From assembly GCA_964419055.1 (NCBI GenBank), contig CAYQNU010000001.1, positions 186,001 to 250,000 of the forward strand: 64,000 nucleotides of DNA, given 5' to 3'. Below are positions 35,271 through 44,869 of this stretch, in pieces (within the stretch, counting starts at the first letter, position 1; each line of letters starts with the position of its first letter). The DNA comes from CAYQNU01 sp964419055 (GTDB taxonomy: Bacteria > Bacteroidota > Bacteroidia > Flavobacteriales_D > Parvicellaceae). The notes beneath the pieces were generated by a model. It was given only the letters and a program-made list of their open reading frames with translations, did not search any database and was not told the DNA's origin. Both the position numbers and the translations under genes were made by a program.

Positions 35271-36488
35271 CTATTTGACCCACTTAAAAGATGTTTTTTG
35301 ACCACTTTGATGGAAAACTGTAGTGATGTATAACCCTCCTGAAAATTGGCTCACATCAATTTGAAATTCACTTCCAAAAAAGGTATTAGAACTTACTATC
35401 CTCCCCGATAAATCGGTGATTAAATACGATCCATTTGCAAAATCATCTTTTAAATAAATAGTCACGTTTTGTTCGGATGGATTAAAAACAAAATTGGCAA
35501 TTAATTCATTACGCTCTTGAACCCCAACTAAATGATCTATTGCTAGTTTTAAATACACCGGTAAATGGTCGCTCATATAAAAAAGAGCGCGTGCAACGGA
35601 AACCGGCACATCGCCATTCACTCCATCTATTACGGTACCATTAAAACGATTTTCGTCTTGACCAAAAGTTCTATACGAATTGGGGACATAGCTGACTCTA
35701 TTCACACTATTAATGATATGATCATTTAAAAAAATGATATCAAATCGATCGTCTAAACCACCAGTTGAACCGCCTGCATAACCCGTGCTTGAACGCGTTG
35801 ATTGCGTGTGTACATCTTTATAAGAAGAATTGTTGTTCCAAGAACCAAGTCTATTTATTGGGTCTCTGAATGTTTGAGTACCCGCGAACATAATGTTTTG
35901 GCAACCTTGTTCTGAGCTAGTGTAAAAATTAAAGTCGCCACCCAAAACCATATTGCCTGTTCGGTTATTATTGGTCAAATAGTTTTTAAAAGTCAACGCT
36001 TCAACCTCTCGTTCATCTTCATCTTCAGGAAAATTACCAGCTTTTAAATGTGCCGAATAAAACCATATAAATGTAGTATCATTTGAAGTGGCTAAATCTT
36101 GGGATTTGTAGTACATTTTGTATTCACTGATGTCACGGAGATTGGTCACAATTTGGAACTGTTTGGATAAACCCAATTTTTGTGCGTTATAAAAAATCAT
36201 ATTATCTGTATCCGGTCCGTCATAAAATAATGCTTTCGCATAAGTAGTAACTCCTCCTGTATTCAAGGCGTTCGCCAAAATTAAATTAGCTCCAAACAAA
36301 GTTTGTAACTCATTCACAACCAACACATCAGGCTGGGCATATTGCATTATTTTTTTTAATGTATCTACTCGATCTGAAGTGGTTTCAGGAAAATTTAGTA
36401 TATTATAATACATTACACTAATGGTATCTTGCGCCTTGAAGGTTGAAAGCATAAAGCTGGTCAAAAAAAGGAAAAATAAACTTCGCAT
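35271..36488 (-). CDS. Secreted endonuclease/exonuclease/phosphatase-fold protein with T9SS type A tail
   Basis: The 405-residue protein has a signal peptide (about 1-19). The EEP (DNase I-like) domain shows SVMYYNILNFP, PDVLVVNELQ (metal Glu), HLKAGNFPEDEDERE, VLGGDFNFY (Asp/Asn pair) and SDHLPVYLKL (catalytic Asp-His). It is therefore a phosphodiesterase, acting on nucleic acid or another phosphoester. The C-terminal 75 residues (FNPSEQNVTIYLKDDFANGSY ... GGLYITTVFHQSGQKTSFKWVK) are a type A sorting domain, so it is exported by T9SS. The ATG at 36488 is preferred over a TTG at 36509. A minus-strand TATTTTTG box at 36523-36516 lies just upstream. Confidence 0.9.
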   Translation of the reverse strand: MRSLFFLFLTSFMLSTFKAQDTISVMYYNILNFPETTSDRVDTLKKIMQYAQPDVLVVNELQTLFGANLILANALNTGGVTTYAKALFYDGPDTDNMIFYNAQKLGLSKQFQIVTNLRDISEYKMYYKSQDLATSNDTTFIWFYSAHLKAGNFPEDEDEREVEALTFKNYLTNNNRTGNMVLGGDFNFYTSSEQGCQNIMFAGTQTFRDPINRLGSWNNNSSYKDVHTQSTRSSTGYAGGSTGGLDDRFDIIFLNDHIINSVNRVSYVPNSYRTFGQDENRFNGTVIDGVNGDVPVSVARALFYMSDHLPVYLKLAIDHLVGVQERNELIANFVFNPSEQNVTIYLKDDFANGSYLITDLSGRIVSSNTFFGSEFQIDVSQFSGGLYITTVFHQSGQKTSFKWVK

Positions 36489-36515
36489 AGGTGAGTTTTT
36501 TGAAAACAATTACTG

Positions 36516-36523
36516 CAAAAATA
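36516..36523 (-). promoter_or_regulatory. TATTTTTG -7 box for the EEP-fold gene
   Basis: A perfect TAnnTTTG on the minus strand, 27 nt before the ATG at 36488, with no -33 TTTG at normal spacing. It lies just upstream of the TTG at 36509, so it does not by itself decide the start. Confidence 0.4.
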
Positions 36524-36600
36524 GTCTAACGGTTTTATATAGTTGTTGTGGTTTCAAAAAAAATAATATCCCATTCCAACTTTCGTAGTATTTTCGCAGC

Positions 36601-37512
36601 ATGATTCAGCGCTACAAAAACCATTTATTACTTCATCTTACCGTTTTGATTTTCGGTCTAACAGGACCATTGGGTAAAGCTATTCAAGCGCCCGAAGAGG
36701 TGGTTGTTTTTTATCGACTCATCATTGCTTTATTGGGGATTTTTATTTATTTCAAACTCACTCATTTTAAGTTAGATTTTAGCAGGCAAACCCTTAAAGA
36801 GTGTTGGTATGTAGGATTTATAGTTGGTTTACATTGGATAACTTTTTTTGGTGCTATTAAAGCCAGTAATGTTTCGGTGGCGTTGGTTTGTTTTAGCAGC
36901 AGCACCTTATTTACGGCACTTTTAGAGGCGGTTTACAACAAAAGACGCGTTGTGGTGTATGAGTTAATATTAGGACTTTTTATTTTGGTAGGTATTTATT
37001 TTTTGAATAAAGACCCCGGAGTGCCCATCTTTGAATCAAAATATGCGTTGGGAATTGGATTGAGTGTTTTTTCGGCAGCTTTAGCATCATGGTTTACCGT
37101 GATAAATGGCTCGCTAATTAAAAAGGGTAGAGAAGCTAAAACCATTTCTTTTGTAGAATTGATTTTTGCTTTGGTATTATTAGTTTTTTATGTGCCCATT
37201 ATAAATGGCAGTCAAACGCTTTCGGTACTTTCAATTGACCGATATGATTTACTTTACGTAGCTATTTTAGGATTATTATGTACGTCATTTGCCTATATTG
37301 TGAGCGTAAATGTGATGAAAGAAATTTCGGCTTATACGGTAACAATGTCGGTTAATTTGGAACCCATTTATTCGATCATTTTGGCCATACTTATTTGGCC
37401 TGAAACCGAAAAAATGCAACCTACTTTTTATATAGGGGCTGCTGCAATATTAGGAGTTATATTTTTGAATGGAGTTTTAAAAAAAAGATTTAATCAAAAA
37501 AAATCCATCTAA
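36601..37512 (+). CDS. EamA/DMT-superfamily transporter
   Basis: The 303-residue inner-membrane protein has ten hydrophobic helices in two EamA halves (about 8-135 and 147-295). It shows LIFGLTGPLGKAIQAPEEVVVFYRL at the start, the end-of-half KEISAYTVTMSVNLEPIYSIILAILIWPE and a positively charged C-terminus. Such permeases export or import small metabolites or amino acids; the substrate is unknown. It is divergent from the EEP-fold gene and convergent with the DUF3494 gene, hence monocistronic. Confidence 0.9.
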   Translation: MIQRYKNHLLLHLTVLIFGLTGPLGKAIQAPEEVVVFYRLIIALLGIFIYFKLTHFKLDFSRQTLKECWYVGFIVGLHWITFFGAIKASNVSVALVCFSSSTLFTALLEAVYNKRRVVVYELILGLFILVGIYFLNKDPGVPIFESKYALGIGLSVFSAALASWFTVINGSLIKKGREAKTISFVELIFALVLLVFYVPIINGSQTLSVLSIDRYDLLYVAILGLLCTSFAYIVSVNVMKEISAYTVTMSVNLEPIYSIILAILIWPETEKMQPTFYIGAAAILGVIFLNGVLKKRFNQKKSI

Positions 37513-37555
37513 ACAATTGTGAATAGATGGATTCATGAAGTTATTCGAAAGGAAC

Positions 37556-39163
37556 CTATTCTGCGGTAATTAATGTACCTGAAATTATTCTATTTTCGCT
37601 ATCAATAATGTTATAAAAGTAAATACCATTAGGCATTTCGTTTGAATTAATTTCTGTGAAATTTGAGGTAATTGATTTGCTCATTACTACCACTCCTAAA
37701 GAGTTGTAAATGAATAATTCATATGGATTATTTAATGATGCATTTTCTAATTTTATAGTTGCAGTTGAATTAAATGGATTCGGATAAATCAACACCTTTT
37801 CAAGGTTGTTTTCCTCGTTATCAATACTCGATGTATTAATACAACTAGAAGGCAATGTTGCATTACCGATTATAGCCACAGTTTCTAGTGCCCCAACATT
37901 TGTCAATGCTCTACCATTCAATTCTACTCCCGTGAATAAATTGATGGCTCCTTGAGATATGATTGTGCCATTGAAAATGGAATAATCATTAATATCAACG
38001 GCTCCATTTACTAGCCAATAAATATTTTTTGCTTGAGCCCCATTTATCAATTTCACATTGGAATATGAACTGGTAGATAAAGCTCCATAAATTTTTACAA
38101 CAAAAATGGCGTTTGCATTTCCCATTGCATTCATATAAACGGTATCAGTAAACGTTGTTAATCCATTCATTACATAGGTGTGAGGAGTTAATACTAAGTT
38201 ACCTCCAAACTGGGCGGGATACAACAGTTCAATATCAGGCGTCAAGGCGTTCATATTGTTGTAAGCGATTAGTAAAGAGGCTGAAGCTTGACCTGTAGAA
38301 ACGTCTGGAATAGGATGTATTGTACCTGACACTAAAAGTGGATCAAATCCTAACGTTAGACCACCATTAGTCCCAACGTCACCTTTTATTGATGAAACGC
38401 CTGCATTTTCAACTGGTCCATCTCCCGAAAAAATACCATAACAACCCACAACCCCTAATACAGGTTCGGCAGGTCCTAATAAAGTTGGACTTCCACATCC
38501 AACTGGAGTGTAGGCCAAAATTCCATTTATTGAAATGGCACCTGTGGTGGTTAACGCTCTACCTTCTAGAGTATCACCTATATTCATATTAATCCCGGCA
38601 TTATTAACGATCAGCGTTCCTTTCATATTGGTACCTGCTGACAAATCCAATAAACCCTCAATTTTCCAATACACATTACATGCTAAAGCTCCATTAATCA
38701 ATTTTACCTTTGAATTGGCATTCGTTGAAAGTGGACCTTGAATTAAAAATACAAATACGGAATTGGCATTATTTTGACCATCCAATAATAGGTCACCGCT
38801 TAAAACAGTTGCGGCAGATGTAGCATATACACCAGGAACTAACGTAGATCCGTTTCCAAGTAAAGGGGCTACATTAAAATTGGGTGTGGTAGCATTCATT
38901 TCATTGTAGGCAATTAATAAATCGGTTGAGCATTGTGCACTGGCTCCACCTCCATCGTGCATTACACCATTTACATTTCCAAAATCTGTACTTGAACCAT
39001 TGTTGGTTCCTACATTACCTGTGAGCTGAGAAATACCAACATTGGTTACTGCTCCATCGGAAGAAAACAGAACAAAGTCTTTAACAGTACCCAAAGTGGG
39101 CGCTTGTGCTTTGGATGAAAAAATCATCAAAGCCGATATGGAAGTAAGTAGTATTTTTTTCAT
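37556..39163 (-). CDS. Double DUF3494 ice-binding-like protein with T9SS type A sorting domain
   Basis: The 536-residue protein has a signal peptide (about 1-20). Two DUF3494 domains follow, at about 20-235 and 245-450. Both copies show FxxFSxDGxVxNxGxSxxxGxVGTN, SLLIAYNxMNAxTP, LxPxxYxxxxxxxxxDxxxxDxxxxxNxxFVFxIxGxLSTxxxSxVKLINGAxAxNxYW, and GRALTxxGA. These features define the beta-helical ice-binding-like domain. A type A sorting domain closes the protein (VLIYPNPFNSTATIKLEN ... GIYFYNI). Members bind ice or act as adhesins to ice; whether this one does is untested. The ATG at 39163 starts the signal peptide; the upstream start at 39217 adds an unlikely leader. Confidence 0.93.
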   Translation of the reverse strand: MKKILLTSISALMIFSSKAQAPTLGTVKDFVLFSSDGAVTNVGISQLTGNVGTNNGSSTDFGNVNGVMHDGGGASAQCSTDLLIAYNEMNATTPNFNVAPLLGNGSTLVPGVYATSAATVLSGDLLLDGQNNANSVFVFLIQGPLSTNANSKVKLINGALACNVYWKIEGLLDLSAGTNMKGTLIVNNAGINMNIGDTLEGRALTTTGAISINGILAYTPVGCGSPTLLGPAEPVLGVVGCYGIFSGDGPVENAGVSSIKGDVGTNGGLTLGFDPLLVSGTIHPIPDVSTGQASASLLIAYNNMNALTPDIELLYPAQFGGNLVLTPHTYVMNGLTTFTDTVYMNAMGNANAIFVVKIYGALSTSSYSNVKLINGAQAKNIYWLVNGAVDINDYSIFNGTIISQGAINLFTGVELNGRALTNVGALETVAIIGNATLPSSCINTSSIDNEENNLEKVLIYPNPFNSTATIKLENASLNNPYELFIYNSLGVVVMSKSITSNFTEINSNEMPNGIYFYNIIDSENRIISGTLITAE

Positions 39164-39349
39164 AATTAAAAAGTTAACGTGTAAATAAGATTTTACAGTG
39201 GCGCAAATGTCTTCCATTTAAGAGCCATTCTCGTTACACAATTATGATTATTGATTACAGAATTACTTGATAAAATCCTTAGTATTCCTATTCTAAAATG
39301 AATATTTATCCTTTTCAACCAATATTTAATGAGCTTATCAATTAGTTTT

Positions 39350-39358
39350 CTAACTTTG
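39350..39358 (+). promoter_or_regulatory. TAACTTTG -7 box that decides the WecA-type start
   Basis: TAACTTTG at 39351-39358 lies inside the longest ORF, 13 nt before the ATG at 39371. If it is the promoter, translation cannot start at the upstream ATG 39329. Confidence 0.5.
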
Positions 39359-39370
39359 TATTCAAATAAA

Positions 39371-40456
39371 ATGGCACCAGGGTTATCATATATTATTTTT
39401 GGTTTTTTCACAGCATTTTTTGTTGTACTTTTAGCTATTCCTTCATTAATTAAAGTAGCTAAACTCAAACACCTTGTTGACGAACCATCAGAGGAAAGAA
39501 AATTACACAGTAGAAGCGTTCCCACCATTGGCGGAATTGTAATTTTTGGCGCCATACTATTCTCTTATTCACTCTGGTTTCCTGAAGAATTTCATTACAT
39601 TAAAGGAGCCATGAAAAACTTTAAATACTTAGTGGCGGTTCTTGTTTTATTGTTTTTCGTTGGTGTGAAAGATGACATTATAGGAACGGCACCCATGAAA
39701 AAATTAGGGGCACATGTTATTGTAGGATTCATTTTGGTTATTATGGCCGATATGAATATAAAAGGGATGTATGGGTTATTTGGAATGGATGAATTATTTG
39801 AACCATGGCAAAGTTATATTTTATCGCTTTTTGTATATATTGTCATTGTAAATGCCATCAACCTAATTGATGGACTTGATGGATTGGCCAGTGGAATTGG
39901 GATGGTGATTTCCGCTTTTTTAGGCGTTTTATTTTTTCTTAATGGTAATATTCCATTATCACTCCTTGCATTTGTTTTGTGCGGAGCTTTGCTTGGATTT
40001 CTGTTTTTCAATTTTCAACCCGCCCGAATATTTATGGGCGATTCAGGCTCGCTTACTATTGGTGCCATCATTAGTGTGTTGGCTCTTAATGCTGTAAATA
40101 TTGATGTGAAAACGATGCCCGATTGGGTAAATGGAAATATGCCCATTTTAATAATGGCTATTTTGGTATATCCACTAATTGATACATTACGCGTATTTGC
40201 TATTCGCATTTTTAAAGGACAGTCACCATTTACTGCCGACAAAAATCACATACATCATCGTTTTATTGCTTTAGGATATAGCCACAGAAAAACGGCAATT
40301 ACGTTATACATTTATACACTTGTTGTGGTGTTATTTGCCGTTGCCGTCCAATATTTTTTAGACATTGACAGTACATTTTGGTTCATCATTACGTTAGCAT
40401 TTGCTTGGGGATTGATCTCAATACCATTTTTAATAAAACCAAAAACACATGCTTAG
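39371..40456 (+). CDS. WecA/MraY-family undecaprenyl-phosphate sugar-1-phosphate transferase
   Basis: The 361-residue polytopic membrane enzyme has about ten TMs. It shows DEPSEERKLHSRSVPTIGGIVIF, the catalytic-metal motifs VGVKDDIIGTAP and INLIDGLDGLASGIG, MGDSGSLTIGAI, and the HIHHR motif (DKNHIHHRFIALG) that marks the WecA/TagO branch rather than MraY. It loads GlcNAc-1-P or a similar sugar onto undecaprenyl phosphate to begin O-antigen/capsule-type glycan synthesis. The start ATG at 39371 matches the family N-terminus and the promoter position. The last 8 bp overlap the next gene. Confidence 0.92.
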   Translation: MAPGLSYIIFGFFTAFFVVLLAIPSLIKVAKLKHLVDEPSEERKLHSRSVPTIGGIVIFGAILFSYSLWFPEEFHYIKGAMKNFKYLVAVLVLLFFVGVKDDIIGTAPMKKLGAHVIVGFILVIMADMNIKGMYGLFGMDELFEPWQSYILSLFVYIVIVNAINLIDGLDGLASGIGMVISAFLGVLFFLNGNIPLSLLAFVLCGALLGFLFFNFQPARIFMGDSGSLTIGAIISVLALNAVNIDVKTMPDWVNGNMPILIMAILVYPLIDTLRVFAIRIFKGQSPFTADKNHIHHRFIALGYSHRKTAITLYIYTLVVVLFAVAVQYFLDIDSTFWFIITLAFAWGLISIPFLIKPKTHA

Positions 40457-42062
40457 GGACAGATTTTTCTTTCCCAAAACATTATTTTATATTTCCTTAT
40501 TTTTTGGGAGCTCACTCTTTGCACAAAATGAAACGGTACCTATTAACTGGGACTATCAATATCTCTTCGAAAACCAATTGTATAAAACCCATCTTCTTCA
40601 TGATAGTTTACCACCAAAAAAGAAAGGTCAAACTTCAAAAGAATATAAAAAGTCTATTGAATATTTAAATTTTCACAGCCAAGTAAAACCATTTATTCAA
40701 AAAGAAATTGAACCCTTTTTTAAAAAAGATTCTCTGATAAGCACCTCTTTACATTCTTTAAGTTTTGTCTCTAAAAAATCAGAGGATATTAGACTTTCGC
40801 CTTTACTTGGAATTAATTGGAATCAAAACAATTCCGTACCTTTCTCAGCTGGAACATCAATTGAATGGTCTCCTATTAAAAAATTTACACTCAACGGATT
40901 CTATCGATATGCTTTTGCCCCGAATGAAGCTTATTTAGATTCCAATACTTCTATAGGTCAATCTATTAACGGATTGGGGATGCAAAGAGAAATTGGAAAT
41001 TATTCCTTACATCATTTTGAAGCATATGCCTCTTTCAGTCCCAATGAATATTTTAATTTTTTAGCAGGGAATGGCAAAAATTTTTGGGGAGATGGGTATC
41101 GGTCCTTATTACTTTCTGATAATGCCTCCGCTTATCCCTTTTTGAGAATTAACAGCACTTTTTGGAACGTAAAATACACCAATTTGTGGGCTATGCATAG
41201 AGATCATCAATATGAAAACTACGCCTCTATTAGAGCCAAATTTCAAGTAGCACATCAAATCAGTTGGAATATCCTAAAAAACTTGAACTTATCGGTTTTT
41301 GAAACCATTATTTGGCAAGCTAAAGATACTTTGAATAATAGAAATTTTGAACCCAATTATTTAAACCCAATCATCTTCTTTAGACCAGTTGAATACAGCA
41401 TTGGATCAAGCGACAATGCCTTATTGGGAGCCTCTTTAAAGTATGTTTTTAAACAAAAATGGGTTGCATATGGTCAACTTCTTTTAGATGAATTCTTTTT
41501 AAAAGAAATCAGAGCACGAAGCAAGTGGTGGGCAAATAAATACGGAATTCAATTGGGTATAAAAGGATATGATGTTTTCAAAATAAAAAATTTAAGTATT
41601 CTGGCAGAATACAACGTAGTGAGACCTTTTACCTACGCTCACGTTACATCTCAGCAAAATTACGCTCACAATGACCAATCGTTAGCGCATCCTTTAGGAA
41701 GTAATTTTCACGAAGGAATTTTCCTTATTCGATATCAGCTTGAAAATTGGTATTTCCATTGCAAAACAATTTATGCCGAAAAAGGCGAAGATTATAATGA
41801 TGGAATCAACAATGGAGGAAATATGTTTGTTTCTTATACCGAAAGAGACCGCGAATATGGGCACATAATTGGTCAAGGAAAGGGAAAATATGTTTTTCAA
41901 CAAGAGTGGCGAATTGCGTATACCATTTCCTATGCACAAAACCTTAGGGCTTTTATAAATTATGGTTATCGTACTGAGCGTTTTAATCATGAAACGCATC
42001 CTCAGCATCTTTTTCAAGTAGGAATAAGCAGCAACCTTTGGAATACTTATTCTGACCTTTAA
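40449..42062 (+). CDS. Outer-membrane beta-barrel, capsule-assembly Wzi/RemB-like
   Basis: The 537-residue protein has a signal peptide (about 1-25, ending SLFAQ) and a predicted barrel of alternating aromatic strands. Segments typical of the Wzi-like/RemB group are LAGNGKNFWGDGYRSLLLSDNA, YPFLRINSTFWNVKYTNLW, NPIIFFRPVEYSIGSSDNALLG and YAEKGEDYNDGINNGGNMFVSY. Wzi-like barrels anchor capsular polysaccharide, and RemB supports gliding in Flavobacterium. The 8-bp overlap with the WecA-type gene supports a glycan-linked role. Assignment to RemB specifically is a guess. Confidence 0.72.
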   Translation: MLRDRFFFPKTLFYISLFFGSSLFAQNETVPINWDYQYLFENQLYKTHLLHDSLPPKKKGQTSKEYKKSIEYLNFHSQVKPFIQKEIEPFFKKDSLISTSLHSLSFVSKKSEDIRLSPLLGINWNQNNSVPFSAGTSIEWSPIKKFTLNGFYRYAFAPNEAYLDSNTSIGQSINGLGMQREIGNYSLHHFEAYASFSPNEYFNFLAGNGKNFWGDGYRSLLLSDNASAYPFLRINSTFWNVKYTNLWAMHRDHQYENYASIRAKFQVAHQISWNILKNLNLSVFETIIWQAKDTLNNRNFEPNYLNPIIFFRPVEYSIGSSDNALLGASLKYVFKQKWVAYGQLLLDEFFLKEIRARSKWWANKYGIQLGIKGYDVFKIKNLSILAEYNVVRPFTYAHVTSQQNYAHNDQSLAHPLGSNFHEGIFLIRYQLENWYFHCKTIYAEKGEDYNDGINNGGNMFVSYTERDREYGHIIGQGKGKYVFQQEWRIAYTISYAQNLRAFINYGYRTERFNHETHPQHLFQVGISSNLWNTYSDL

Positions 42063-42114
42063 AATCATTCATTTTAGTCTCAACACATTTTAAAAATTCT
42101 AGCAAAGAATAAGC

Positions 42115-42122
42115 TACCTTTG
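42115..42122 (+). promoter_or_regulatory. TACCTTTG -7 box upstream of the outer-membrane receptor gene
   Basis: A perfect TAnnTTTG, 17 nt before the ATG at 42140. The -33 element is weak. Confidence 0.45.
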
Positions 42123-42139
42123 CAATAAACAGTTTCGAT

Positions 42140-44869
42140 ATGCGGTTTTTATTTATTATTAGTGCACTTTTTATTCTTTTTTCAAATAATAAAGCTGTTG
42201 CACAAGGACCAATACAAATACAAGGTCAACTCTATGACACCGTTAATAAAAAGGGAGTCGAGTATGCTGTAATCATGGCCATCAAGGTGCGTGATTCAGT
42301 GATTCAGAATTTTACAAGATCAGATTGGGAAGGAAAATTTCTTCTTTCAATTCCAAGGGATACATTTGAAATTCAAATTTCACTCCCCTCTTTTGAAAGT
42401 AGAAGCTACTTTGTATTTGGTAATGCTGAAACAAAAGACCTCGATTTTGGGAGAGTAGTATTACCTCCAAAAGGTGAAGAGCTGAAAGAATTTGTGGTGT
42501 TTTCAAACAGTGAACCGATTTTTTTTAGAGGAGACACCTTGGTAATGGTGGCTGATTCATTTAAAACAGGAGCAAACGCCAACGTAGAAGATTTGTTTAA
42601 ACGATTACCCGGATTTGACGTTGACAAATCTGGTAAAATTGTGGTGCATGGTAAGGAAGTTAATAAAGTATACGTAGATGGAGATGAGTTTTTTGGTACT
42701 GACCCAACCATTGCTACTAAAAATCTTCCCGCTAACGCCATTGAAAACGTAGAGGTGTATGATAAAAAAGTGGAAGGAAATGCTACTGAAGAAACAGAGA
42801 AGGTAATTAACCTCACGTTGAAGAAAGATGCCAAACAAGGCTATTTTGGTAAAATTAATGGAGCCACCGATTTCACTAAATTCTATGAAGGAGAAGCTTT
42901 GGTAAATCGATTTAAAGGCGACCAAAAAATATCTTTATTTGGCCTCACAAGCAACACACCAAGAAACTCTTTTAATTGGCAAGATCGAAATCAGTTTGGA
43001 TTGACTGAGGAAATGGGAAGATGGGAGGAAGATGGTGGTTATATATATGAACCGAACGAAAATGACTTAGGTAAAGGAATTCCTCAAAAAACAAAAGCGG
43101 GTTTTTATTACACGGACAAATTCGGCAAAAAAGTAGATTTTGGAGTAAACTTTACCTATACCAATCAAAATGTACTCTCTGTTGATGAAACCAATACTGA
43201 ATTTTTCTTGTCGGATTCATCGTACTCCAGTTATGCTAAAAATAGCACCTACAATGCTCAAGAGTCGATGGTTTTTAATATGAAGTTCATTTGGAAAATT
43301 GATTCTCTTACCAAACTTGAAATTCTGCCAAAAGTTAAACAAATTTCAAGCACTTCAGATGAAAGTTCTCTTGTTGATTTTTTTACTCAAGAACAATTTA
43401 AAAACCGTACCACTCTTAACGATTATTTCGAATCGTCAAACTATCTTGAATTAGGAGGAACGGTGCGTTTAAATAGAGATTTTAAAAAACAATTTAGAAA
43501 TTTAAAAATCAATTATACAATAAAAAACCAACAAAACACAAGTGAAGATCTCCTTGAAAATACAGATACGGATTTTGCATCAGGCCTACTTTTATTAGAA
43601 ACCAATCAAAAAAAAATAGGGAGTTCCTTTTCAAATCAGCATTTAGCTGAAATAAAATACACTGAGCCCATTGCAAAAAAATGGAAAATTGAAACTAAAT
43701 ATACGTTGCAATATTCTACCGGTGCTAATGTTAAAAACGCTTTTGATAAAACAGGCGAGGATTATACCTCCTTTAATAACCAATTTTCCAGCAATTTTGA
43801 AAACACTTCTACCAATCATAGAATTGGAGGCAGACTTATTTTTGCCAGCACCAAACACGAAGTAGTAGCTGGAGCCGAATGGAATAGTTTATTAATTAAT
43901 AGTGCTGACGTTTTAAATGGCAATTCAATAAATAAACCCATCAACAACTTACTTCCCTATTTTAAATACAAAATTAGTTTCTCTCGCTCCAAACAACTTA
44001 CTTTTCTGTTTCAAACACAATCTTCAAATCCAACCATTACTCAACTACAGCCATTACCAGACAACCGCAATTTGAACAATATCCGTATTGGGAATATTGA
44101 CTTAACTAATCAGCTAACAAGAACCGGTTCTGTAAATTATTTTACCTATAAAGCCACTACAGGTTCGCACACTTATGGTTCGGTAAGTTATTCGTTTATT
44201 GAGAATGGTTTTTCTCAAATAATTGATTATGATAGCCTAGGACGAGCTTTGAATAAAACGGTGAATGTGAATGGAAACCAGCGCGGAAATGTAAACTTTG
44301 GAACTTCTATTCCTTTTTTGAAACAATTGTTTAAATTTAACCCTAACATCAATTACAATTATTCAAAACTCAATACATTCATAAATGAATCCAACAATCA
44401 AATAGAAAATCACAATCTTTATTTGGGAGGTTCAATTGAATTAATTCTAGATTCTATATCTTTCGAGATAGGTGCCGACTATGGTTATACCTATGCTAAA
44501 AACAGTCTTAGAAATTCGATAAACACTTTTTCAGACAACACTTTTTATGGAAGTTTTGAATGGTCGTTGCCTTATAAATTAGAAGTTGGATCATCAGTTG
44601 ATTATATCATCAACTCTCAACGTGCAGAAGGATTTAATTTAAACTATATGTTGTGGGATGCTTCTATTTCTAAAATGTTTTTGAAAAAAGAAAACTTAAT
44701 CATCTCCCTTGAAGCAAAAGATATCTTAAATCAAAATATTAGTAACAGCAGAAATGTCTATAACAATATTATAGTGGATCAAAAAACGAATATTATCGGT
44801 AGATACATTTTAGTAAGAGCTGTTTATAAATTTAATGTACTTAAAAAAACAGAAACAGATGAATTCTAA
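42140..44869 (+). CDS. TonB-receptor-like outer-membrane beta-barrel protein
   Basis: The 909-residue protein has a signal peptide (about 1-22) and a carboxypeptidase-regulatory-like N-domain (about 24-110). A plug-like region (GANANVEDLFKRLPGFDVDKSGKIVVHGKEVNKVYVDGDEFFGTDPTIATKNLPANAIENVEVYDKK) precedes a 650-residue barrel. This layout is the outer-membrane beta-barrel family (OMP_b-brl_3), which is related to TonB receptors but mostly lacks a TonB box. The barrel ends in RAVYKFNVLKKTETDEF rather than the usual terminal aromatic. The next gene, a GLPGLI protein, overlaps by 11 bp. The pairing is typical and suggests a shared surface function, often peptide or metal related. Confidence 0.9.
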   Translation: MRFLFIISALFILFSNNKAVAQGPIQIQGQLYDTVNKKGVEYAVIMAIKVRDSVIQNFTRSDWEGKFLLSIPRDTFEIQISLPSFESRSYFVFGNAETKDLDFGRVVLPPKGEELKEFVVFSNSEPIFFRGDTLVMVADSFKTGANANVEDLFKRLPGFDVDKSGKIVVHGKEVNKVYVDGDEFFGTDPTIATKNLPANAIENVEVYDKKVEGNATEETEKVINLTLKKDAKQGYFGKINGATDFTKFYEGEALVNRFKGDQKISLFGLTSNTPRNSFNWQDRNQFGLTEEMGRWEEDGGYIYEPNENDLGKGIPQKTKAGFYYTDKFGKKVDFGVNFTYTNQNVLSVDETNTEFFLSDSSYSSYAKNSTYNAQESMVFNMKFIWKIDSLTKLEILPKVKQISSTSDESSLVDFFTQEQFKNRTTLNDYFESSNYLELGGTVRLNRDFKKQFRNLKINYTIKNQQNTSEDLLENTDTDFASGLLLLETNQKKIGSSFSNQHLAEIKYTEPIAKKWKIETKYTLQYSTGANVKNAFDKTGEDYTSFNNQFSSNFENTSTNHRIGGRLIFASTKHEVVAGAEWNSLLINSADVLNGNSINKPINNLLPYFKYKISFSRSKQLTFLFQTQSSNPTITQLQPLPDNRNLNNIRIGNIDLTNQLTRTGSVNYFTYKATTGSHTYGSVSYSFIENGFSQIIDYDSLGRALNKTVNVNGNQRGNVNFGTSIPFLKQLFKFNPNINYNYSKLNTFINESNNQIENHNLYLGGSIELILDSISFEIGADYGYTYAKNSLRNSINTFSDNTFYGSFEWSLPYKLEVGSSVDYIINSQRAEGFNLNYMLWDASISKMFLKKENLIISLEAKDILNQNISNSRNVYNNIIVDQKTNIIGRYILVRAVYKFNVLKKTETDEF

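Noticed and set aside
39193..39555. 120-residue minus-strand ORF overlapping the WecA-type gene start
   Set aside because: Overlaps a family-supported CDS and lacks any motif.
42406..42925. Two long minus-strand ORFs opposite the outer-membrane receptor gene
   Set aside because: They mirror the codons of a certain gene and have no family features.
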